From NCBI GenBank assembly GCA_963682025.1, contig OY821521.1, forward strand, positions 191,952,575-192,016,574: 64,000 bases of DNA, written 5' to 3'. Positions 51,401 through 62,300 of the stretch are shown piece after piece. The number at the start of each line of letters is the position of its first letter. The first letter of the stretch is position 1. A program made the translations under genes and the position numbers. This DNA is from Cordilura impudica. Taxonomy: Eukaryota > Arthropoda > Insecta > Diptera > Scathophagidae. The notes under the pieces were generated by a model. That model saw nothing but the letters and a program-made list of their open reading frames with translations. It did no database searches and was not told where the DNA came from.

Positions 51401-54400
51401 ACAAACTGCACCAACCACTCCAGCAACTAAAAAAATCGATTCTAATAAAGAGATCAACAAACAACCATCAGTATCAGATTTGACAAATGTAAAGAAAACG
51501 CCAACTGCTCAAGCAACTCCAGTTAAAAAATTCATCACAAATCAAAAGAAAATACAAACTGCTTCAACAACTCCAACAGCTAAAAAAATCGATTCTAAAG
51601 GGACGCCTAACAAACCAACAACACCTAAAAATTTGGGAAACAATAACAATATATTAAGTAAAGACTCTAAAGTGCCTGAAAAGCCAAAGGAATTACCTAA
51701 AGCTGTGCAAGGCACACAGCAAAAAGTTCTGCAGAAACCTAAGAATGTTAAAAGGGCAGATTTAAATGATTCAAAAGATAAAACAATAACGCCCACTAAA
51801 CAAACAAGCCAAACAAAATTGAATATATCCACTGATCCGAAACCTAATACAATTAAAACAAATAATCCTTTAACACAACAAATAAAAGATACTGAAAATA
51901 AAACGGTGCCCCAAGATCAACAGAAAGACACCAACACATCTGCAAAAACTGAGACGACACCCCAAAAAGTTAAAACGAAGGAATCTTTATTGTCTGTAAA
52001 TGTTAAAGAAGCAATTACGGATAAATCTAAAACTCTGGAAACAGAAATCACATCTGCCAAAATAGAAGCTAGCAACGAAAAGCTAAGTTTAAGCAAAGAC
52101 ACTAATGAAACAATAACAACAACAGCAACCCCCACACCAACAGCAACCTCCACACCAACAGCAACGAAAACTGAAAAGTCGTCTACTACAACAACTAAAA
52201 AAATTGGACCAATTAAACTAAGAAGAATTGGTGATTTAAAACCCAAAACTATAAGTCTCGACAAAAAAACTGGAGATATAGATAATGAGACTGAAAAAAG
52301 TATTAATCCAGAATTGATTAAAAAAACAAAAGATGACATTTTTAAATTGGAAGCAGCACTGATAACCGCAGAAGTATCAAATACTGGAACTGCAGAAAAT
52401 AAAGACGAAACACTGAAAAAGGGAACAGACTCAGAACCAAACGCTGAATTTGCAGAAAGTAAAGGCGAAACATTAAATACTGTAGAGTCAGAACCAATCA
52501 ATAAAACTGCAGAAAATAAAGACGAAACATTGGAAAAAGGCACAGACTCAGAAACAACCAATGAAACTGCAGAAAATAAAGGCGATACATTGGAGAAAAG
52601 TACAGTGTCAAAACCAAACACTGAAACTGCAGAAAATGAAGACCAAACATTGGAAAGAGGAACAGTGTCAGAACCAAACACTGAAACTGGAGAAAATAAA
52701 GACGAAACATTGAAAAAAGGTTCAGACTCAGAACTAAACACTGAAACTGAAGAAAATAAAGTCGAAACATTGGAAAAAAGTACAGTGTCTGAAGCAAACG
52801 CTGAAACTGAAGAAAATAAAGCCGAAACATTGAAAAAAGGCACAGTCTTAGAACCAAACGCTGAAACTGAAGAAATGAAAGCCGAAACATTGAAAAAAGA
52901 TACAGATTTAGAACCAAACGCGGGAGCTGCAGAAAATAAAACCGAAACATTGAAAAAAGGTATGATGTCAGAACCAAACACTGAAACTGCAGAAAATAAA
53001 GACGAAACATTGAAAGAAGTTGCAGACTCCGAACTAAACACTGAAACTGGAGAAAATAAAGCCGAAACATTTGAAAAAGGTATAGAGTCAGAACCAAACG
53101 CTGAAACTGAAGAAAATAAAGCCGAAACATTGGAAAAAGGTATAGAGTCAGAACCAAACGCTGAAACTGAAGAAAATAAAGCCGAAAAATTGAAAAAAGG
53201 CGCAGATTCAGAACCAAACGCTGGAACTGTAGAAAAAGAAACATTGAAAAAAGGCAAAGACTCAGAAACAGCCAATAAAACTGCAGAAAATAAAGCTGAA
53301 ACACTGAAAGAAGGTACAGAGTCAGAACCAAACGTTGAAACAGAAGAAAATAAAGCTGAAACATTAAAAAGTGGCGAATCAGAACCAATAGAATCTAAAG
53401 AAACTCAAATTATAAAAGCGAAAATCATTCCAGGAACTACAGCCAAAAAACGCCAAATAAAACTTAAGAGAGGGCCCGAGGCCAAAACCCAAAAAATTAA
53501 AAAAGTTATTTCAGATGGAGCAAAAACTGAAGAAACTTCTACGCAAGAACTGTTGGATGAACTAAAAGAGAAGACCGAGGAAAATAAAACAGAACAACCA
53601 ATAGAAAATAAAAAAGAAGTTGTTGGAAAAAATGTTGAAGAATCTAAAGAAATTGTAGAAAAAAATGTTGAAGAACTTACAAAAGATACTATAAAAAGTG
53701 AAACAATATCGCTAAAAACAAACATAGATGAAGATTTGAAATCAGACGAACCTAATTCGCAGGAAAGTACAACAAGTGCTACAACCACAAAAGATAAAGA
53801 AGCGGAAACATCTGAAATTGTTAAAGCTACTAAGGATACAGAGATAAAAGAAATAGAAACCGAAATGGAATCCCTCAGTAATAAAGATACGAACAATAAA
53901 TCTAAAACAAAATCAGAAAAATCTGAGGAAATTTCAGAAGGTGGCTCAGCAGAGAAAACTATAGATGAAACGCCGCCACAAGAAATTAAACCAGAACCAA
54001 GGAGAACAAGAAATCGCGAAAACCTAAAGATACAAACAAAACTTAAATCTAAGGAAACTACAACACCAACAGCAGAGATTGAAATAGAAGAAGCTCAAAA
54101 TGAAATAAAGAAAAGTAAAACCTCTGGTGATATACTTTCAGAAGAGCTTAAAGCAAAAGAAACGACAGCGATTGTAACGGAAGAAATAAATGTGGAAAAC
54201 TTAAAAGAGACAATAGATTTGACAAAAAAATCAGAGGAATCTGAGAAAATTTCAGAAGGTGGATTGACAGAGAAAAATATAGAAGAAACGCCGCAAGAAA
54301 TTAAACCAGAACCCAGGAGAACTAGAAATCGTGAAAACCTGAAAGCTCAAGAACAACCTAAATCTAAAGAGCGTGACAAAGAAGAAGTCCAAAATGAAAC

Positions 54401-56296
54401 AGCGAAAACTAAAATCCATAGTGATATAATTTCAAAAGAACCAACACCATCTGAAACACAAGAAACAAATGTGGAAAACGCAAAGGAGAAAACTGATGAA
54501 AAGAAAAAAACAGATTTAGTTAAAGCGAAAAATAATGGAAACAATAAAACGGAGGAAAATAAAGCTGATGAAAAGGATAAAGAAACTATACAAGCTGAGG
54601 AAATAATAAAGACAACCTCAACGATTGATGAAACAACTGGTGAAGCTTCTAACACTTTACAAATTATAACTCCGGAACAAGAAGTAGAAGTTTCAAACCC
54701 TGAAAAGGCGGCTACACCTTGTGAGCCAGAAATAGGCGACAAAGTATCTGAAACTCAATCTACTTCTTGTGAGCCAGAAATAGACAACAAAGTATCTGAC
54801 ACTCAAACTGAAAATGTCGAATCTCCTGAAACGGAAAAACAGGATACCCCCAATGCCGCCGCCAATATTGTTAAAGATAACACCGAAAATACTCCTTTAA
54901 ATAATAAAAACAACTTGGATATAACATTAGCCATCGATATATCGCCCTCCGCTACAGATACTACCACATTTAGACGTACATTAAGAAAACGTGGAACGGA
55001 ATCGCCATTCCCCGAAAATGGTGAAGATTTCTGAAATTAACCAAAATTACTTTTTTATATATATATGTTTTTTATTTTTGTATTTCATTTACAGATAACA
55101 AAAAAATATCCAAAGATTCTCTTATAAAATCGGCTTTGGGAGCACCTAAAATTGGGAAAAGTGAAAGATCAGTTACGGATGAATTAAGCTCAGCCTCTAA
55201 GCGTAGTTTGCGCTTAACAACTACGGATGCAGAAACACAAAGTTTAGCTAAAAAACCTAAATTGGACACCACACCAGCTAGGAAATCAGGTATTCTTTTA
55301 ATATTCCTCTACACTCAGAACAAACAAATAGGTTCGGCAAAAAGTTGTTATGACTAATGTTGTTTTATAAGATTTTAAATCTTGTTACATTAGGATTTTC
55401 ATTAATAAAAATTAATAATAATATTTCAAATTTTTATTGAAAAGTAAAAAAAAAAAAAAAAAAAAGTTGGCAAATGATTCAAAAAATGTAAAATTAACAT
55501 CAACCGAATTTAATATTCGCCAGCTGTTAAAGTCATAACAGATATACCCTTGTGCCTATAGATTTTAAAGCGTTGGTTAAGCAATGGCAAAACAAAAAGC
55601 ATAGCGCTTTGCCACCACCACCATTTGCAATGACTAATACATATATTTTTTTAAATTTAATTTATTTATTTTATTACATTTTATTTTTATTTTTCATTCT
55701 ATTCATTAATTTTATTTATATTATATATTATTTTTTTTAATTTATTAATTTATTTTTATGATTTATTTTATTTAATTAATTTTTTTTTTTATTTATCTTA
55801 TATATTTAACTTATGTTTTTATTATTTTATTTTTTATTTATTATTATTTTATTTTTTACATATTTTTTTAATATCATTAACATTATTCATTTATATCATT
55901 ACTAGAAGATTCCAGCCCTCGAAATTCGAGTGCAAATTAAATTCTAGGAAATTTTATTTTTTTCATTTAATAAATTATTTTATAAGACCCTAAATGTAGG
56001 CTAACCAATTTTGGCCAATTCACAATATAAAACTTTTTAAATATCGATTGTGAATGGTTTATGCCCAAAATTGTTTTTCAATTCAACACAATTATTATTG
56101 TGAATGAAGAAAACATATAAACGCATTAACAAATTTAATAAACACACACATACCCAATAAACATTTTTGTTTGCTATCAACTTGCGGTGCTTTTGAGATC
56201 AAATACATTTCTCAAATCTCTAACGGTGATTCTCAAATGCACCTCAATAATCCGATTATAGTCTTCTCAACTTAAAAGGCACAGTTTTTATATGGT

Positions 56297-56334
<38 letters not shown>

Positions 56335-59300
56335 TTATCAAATTGAGAAATTTGTGATTCTCAACTTAATAGTAAAGAAATTTCACAAAAAATATTAATT
56401 CTCAACTTGATGTCAAGTTGAAAGCAAACAAGGAGAAAAATTGTTCAACTCAAGTTGAGAATTACATTAGACATCAATTTGAGAACTTAACTTTTCTGGA
56501 GAAATAATTTTTCAATGCATACTGGGTACCATTATTGTATAATCTAATCTAAAAATAAATCTAAAAATTTAAGAATCTGGTGGACAGCTAAAAAGAAATA
56601 CCTTTCAAATAAGATACGTTTGGTTAAAATCGGGGGAAAACTATGGAACAAATCATCGGTCACAAGAAATATTAATATTATAGATTATTTTGTTTTATTT
56701 AATTTATTAATTCATTTGTCATTCATTGGTCATTTCGTTTGTAACGCACCGAAAAATTCATTTACGACCCAATAAAGTATATATATTTTCTGGATCCTGA
56801 TAACAACACCAGTTGATAAAGCGTGTCCGTCTGTTTGTCTGTTGAAATCACGCTCTTTCATAAAATAATCCATTTACCTGGATAAAGTTATGATAATAAT
56901 GTTTGTCAGGTTGTTATTGAAAAAGGGGTAAATGGGGCATCACTGTGCCAAGATATGTCCAAAAATAGGAAGACATATCGAAAAAAAAAAAAAATTAAAA
57001 AAATCAGTGTATTTGTCGTAATATTTAGTATTAAGTTTATCAGATTATTTATTAAAAAATTTTTTTACACACTTATTTTTCATTTAATTTATTATTATTG
57101 ATTTAATTTATTTTTTCGGTGTGTAAACATCACAAAAACAGCTTAAGGGAAAATCGGTGTGAGGTATATGTAAGTGTATTGGTGCAAAGACTATGATTTA
57201 AATTTATTTAGTGATTCAACAACCAACAGAAACCGCCATGAATGTATAGCAAACTGCAACCATCAAGTACAACAACCATAGCAGTAGCTTGCTATACATA
57301 GATGGCGCTTTCTGTTTGATTTTAATTGATGTGTAAATAAATGTTTACACATCTCCCCTGTGATCGGACTCACATAGTTTTATTTTTTATTATTTTTGTT
57401 ATTTTTTAAAGTCTTTCTTTTAACTCACACTCTCTGTCTGTCTGTCGTGGGGCAACCCCATTCCCCCTTATCCAATTGATCTGAAACTGGCCCATAGTCT
57501 TGTTGTGACTACAGATTAATTTTGGGGTAGTCACGCACAGTGTCGTATAGTTACGCACAGTCACGAAGTGTTCTAAATGTAATTTCCCCTCATCCGATCG
57601 ATCTGAAACTTGGTCGATAGTTTTGCTGTGAGAAAAGATTAACTTTGACATAGTCACGCACAGTCACGTATAGACACGCACAGTAACGGAGTAATTAAAA
57701 CCTCACTTCCTCTCATCCGATCGATCTGAAACTTTGTCCATAGACTTGTGGAGAAAAATTAATTAAAAAACTGTCACGCAAAGTCACGCACAGTCACGGA
57801 GAAATTAAAAACTCATGCATTATGAAAGAAAGAGTTTTAATAAAAACTTTCAGCCGAATTCATAACCAATATTTAGCAGTCTCTTAGCAAGTGTGTTATT
57901 TATAATGCACTTGTTAAATTCATTCTAAAGAACTTTCAAACACTTGCTAAACATGAGATGAAATGCCAACCTATTTGCATAAAAATAAATGGCGTCACAA
58001 AATTCAGAGTTATATTTTATATTATATTTTAACTTTTAGGTGACAGAATAAAATTGGTTATGAATAAACTCTGTGCTAAATTACTGCTTGGCTTAATCGG
58101 TATTCTAGTAAGCAGCTCGTTGTGTGCGATGTATATGCGACTGCTAAAATTTGGTTATGAATTCGGCTGTTTGTGTTTATGGGTTAGGTTATTTATTTCA
58201 TTTATTTGTTATTCTTTTTTTTTTCTTTTTTTCATTTATTTTTATTACGATTTATTTTATTTCTTTTTTTTTTTAATATTTAATTTATTGTATTTAAATT
58301 ATGTATTTATGTTTTTTTTTTATTATTTATTTTTACTTTAATTATTTACTAGCAGAGCCCAGCCCTCGAAAGCAAATTCTAGGAAATTTTATTTTATCAT
58401 TCAATTTATTTCTTTCAGTGTTTTTTAATCTATTTCATTCATTAAGTTTATTTCATTATAAATATTTGTTGAACACACAGAAATAAAGGCCACCTTGTAT
58501 GCCACCTAAAGGTATTTAAATTTTTTGAAATTCACAATTCAACACAGGGTATGTGTTATGCAATTATTGTAATGAAATCTGTACGTTAACTTTCGTGTTG
58601 CATAATGTAAAGTTGATTGTGCACGCATAACTTCCCTCACACTCAACGAATTAAAACAGTTAATCTGTACGTTAACTTGCGTGTTGCATAATGTAAAGTT
58701 GATTGTGCACGCATAACTTTCCTCAAACTCAGCGAATTTAAACAGTTACCTCATACCTCAAAAGAAAGAGCTTGATCCACTGAGTGTTCTGAGAGTGAAA
58801 CGATCAAGATCCATTTATTAGAAGAGGAGCTATGAGAATTCGAATTGCTTGAGTGAATGTGTCCCATAAGAAATGTACAGGGAAGAATCGCGTTTGAGTA
58901 TAACTTGAGTAAGGTGGGGGTTGAGTAAATTTCAATGATTGATGACATATCTGTGTCTAAATACCTTTCATTAAAAAAAAATGAAGGAAATCGGCCGGAT
59001 AGAACGGCTAGACGGACTGACTTTAGTTTTCATAAATATTTTTAATATATAAGATTTTATTTGTTTTTATAAAATATATTTATATATTTCAACTGATTTA
59101 TTTTATATAATTTTTTATTTTATTTATTTATCTTTATTTTACATATTTCATGTATTTATTTAATTTATCTTATTTATTTAATTTGATTTACTCTGTTTAT
59201 TTTTTTTTTTATTGTTTTTATTTATTTATTTATTAACAAAATATTTTACAAAGTAAATTCATAAAATATAGGAAAAAGGGCGCCGGTAACAAGACCATAT

Positions 59301-62300
59301 GCGCTCGTATTACAAAAGATAAAATGAGAAATTATATTTACATATAATCAAAATATGATTCGAAAATGAATCATAATTACTAAAATTTAAATGGAAAGTT
59401 AAAAGAGAATAATTTTTAAAAATTATAAAAGCAAATAAACTTGTTATGAAAATTGGACCTAGACATTTTGAATGTTGTGTTGTAGCAGACTTCTTTTGAT
59501 CATAGTGATGTTATTGGTAGTTGTACAATCGAGTATTTCATCAAGCGATTGTTCTATTTTCGATACTGGACAAATTGTTAGCAAATGAGGAACGTCAAGT
59601 ATAACATTACAATAGAAACATTTTTGCGGATCAGTTTTCTCATAATAGTGTTTTGAGTTAAATACACATTTACCAACTCTTAGGCGGGCTAACATAATAC
59701 ATTCAGACCTGGTTAAATTGCTGTTATATCTAGATCTGGTTGAAGACATGTTCTGTAAATCTTGGGTTGCCCTAAACGGATTTGTTATGGCTTTAGAGAA
59801 ACAGGGAGTTTCTGTTATCCGGGGTAAACTCAGTGCCTTTTTAGCACTACAATCAGCTCTTTCATTACCTTCAATTCCAATGTGCGAGGGAATCCATAGA
59901 ATTAAAATTTGTTGAGTTCCATTCTCCAACTGTAATATATCATCATAAACACCGTTGTGATTTTTTATTATGGCCTGGGTTGCACTTAGGCTATCGGTAC
60001 AAATTAACGTTTTTCCACCATGTTGAATGGAAAGATCAATGGCTGTTTTAATAGCCGCAATCTCCGCCGTGAAAATCCCCGTATGATCTGGTAATCGAGA
60101 CTCTTTAATAGTTTCAAATTGTGTGGTTGATAATTGTTTAACTATGGCATAAGATGTTGTACTATTGTTAAAGGATCCATCTGTATAGTAAATCATATAT
60201 ATTGTTTTTATATATTTTTATTCAGATTTGTTTTATTTTGAAATGTATTTTTTATTTAATTTATTTATTTTATTTTGAAATGTATTTTTTATTTATTTTA
60301 TTTTAAATTTTTGATTGGTTTGTTTTATTTATTTATTATTTTTTTTTTTTTTTTAATATATACTTTTTTCATATTTATTTATTTAATCCAGCCCATGGGG
60401 CCATATACGATTAATCTATAATATTAGGCGATTTTTTGTTACCGATGTAAGTTTCACAGTTTTAATCCGACTTTGACAAAAAAAAATTATAATTTGAAAA
60501 GTATTTCTTTCTGGAATATTTTTTTGGAGTTATGAATGATCGTTTAAAGTTGCTACTAACACATAAAATTATACAATGTTATTTGTGTGTTTATTAAATT
60601 TGTTAATGTGTTTGTGTTAATGTGTTGAGTTTTTCTTCATTTAAAATGAGTTGAATCGTGAAGCATACCTTTAGGGTCTTTTTTAAATGAAAAAATAAAA
60701 TTTCCTAGAATTTGCACTCGAATTTCGAGTGCTGGAATGTGCTAGTATATATAATTATAATAAATGTACTTGTGTTTGGCAACAAATGCCGTGTAACTTA
60801 GGCTTTTCAGATTAACGGGGAGCATATTCCAAAGCCTGAATGCTCTTATATGTAATGATTTTTCAAAAATGAAGCTACAAACTCTCGGAAGAACTATATC
60901 AGGGTTTCTTGAAGATCGCGAGACACAAAAAAAAAGTCAAAAATATTCTTATGTTCACGTGCGGCCATTATAGATGGTGAAATGTTAGCAGAGTTTTAAT
61001 TTTTATAAAGCTTTGAAAGGAATAATTAACAGTAATTAAATACCGGATCAGAAATTTTAAGACCAAAAATATACTTCAATATTTGATTAAAGAGGAGCAA
61101 ACGCGAAAAAAACATTTTAAATTAGATTTAGTTGTGCCATAACAAACATCTAAATAATAAATAATGTAGAAAACAGTCAAGATTCAGGAGCGATCGAAGA
61201 GACATACTTTCGCCGAAACCGCAGAAATATGGTTTCCAAAATTGAGACCACTTTATTTTTATTTATTTTTTTTATTTTATTTTTTTTATATACTTTGTAA
61301 ATTTATTTTTGTACTGATTTTTATAATTTCTATCTAGAAAATTTAATTTTTTTTTATTTATCTTGTTTATTTTTATTTAATTTTTTTATATCATTTATAA
61401 ATTATTTATTTTTTATTTTACTGATTTATATAATTTCTTTTAATAGTTTATTATTTAATTTTGATATCCTCCACACCACTGTACAGTTTGTCAATCCGTT
61501 TGAAACTAATCGAAATAAATTCCGGAGACCCCATAAACTATATATATTCTAGATCCTTATAAAAGGTCGAGTAGATCGTGCTACTAGACTTAAAATATTC
61601 CTCATAATCTGCAGCATTTTGGTATTGCATTTGGAGCCTCTAGACCCAATAGCTGAGAAATTACGCACCAATATGTAAAGATATTCCGATAAAATTTCAT
61701 ATAAAAAACTAAAAAATTTTTTACAAATGTTTATACGTACATGTGCATATCGATACGTATGAGCGATGCATACACATTTGCTGCTGTTTTTTTTTTTCTG
61801 TACAAGAAAAAAATGTGTATGCATCGCTAATAAACAAACCAAAATGTAATTATATGTGTTTACATTTATGTTGATTGCATTTAATAATTGCTTTCATTTA
61901 AAAAAGCACAAAAACACCTAAAATTTTTGTGATTATCTTATTCATTTTAAACATGAGTGCAAAAAATCTAGCCATGGAATATGAAATCAAGCCTTAGTGT
62001 TAACAACCTTGGTTATAATAATGGATTTAGAACACATGTGGAGGGTATCAAAGATTCGGCACAGACGAATTTAATACTCGTACTTGCTTTTATTTTTTTT
62101 TATTTATTTTTGTCTTATTTTATTTATATTGTTATTGATTTCTTTAATATTAAATACTTTTTTATTTTATTTATTTATTCTATTTATCTTTACCTTACTT
62201 ATTTTAATTATTTAATTTATTTTATTTATCGTCATCTTTATTTTTCATTATTTTATTAATTTCAATTATGTTAATTTATTTGTTTTTAAATTTAATTTAT

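Noticed and set aside
51917..53275. Long minus-strand open frames (452 and 296 codons) opposite exon 8
   Set aside because: They follow from the 60-nt repeat and its A-rich codons on the plus strand. The plus frame is spliced and continuous; the antisense products are Phe/Ser/Leu repeats.
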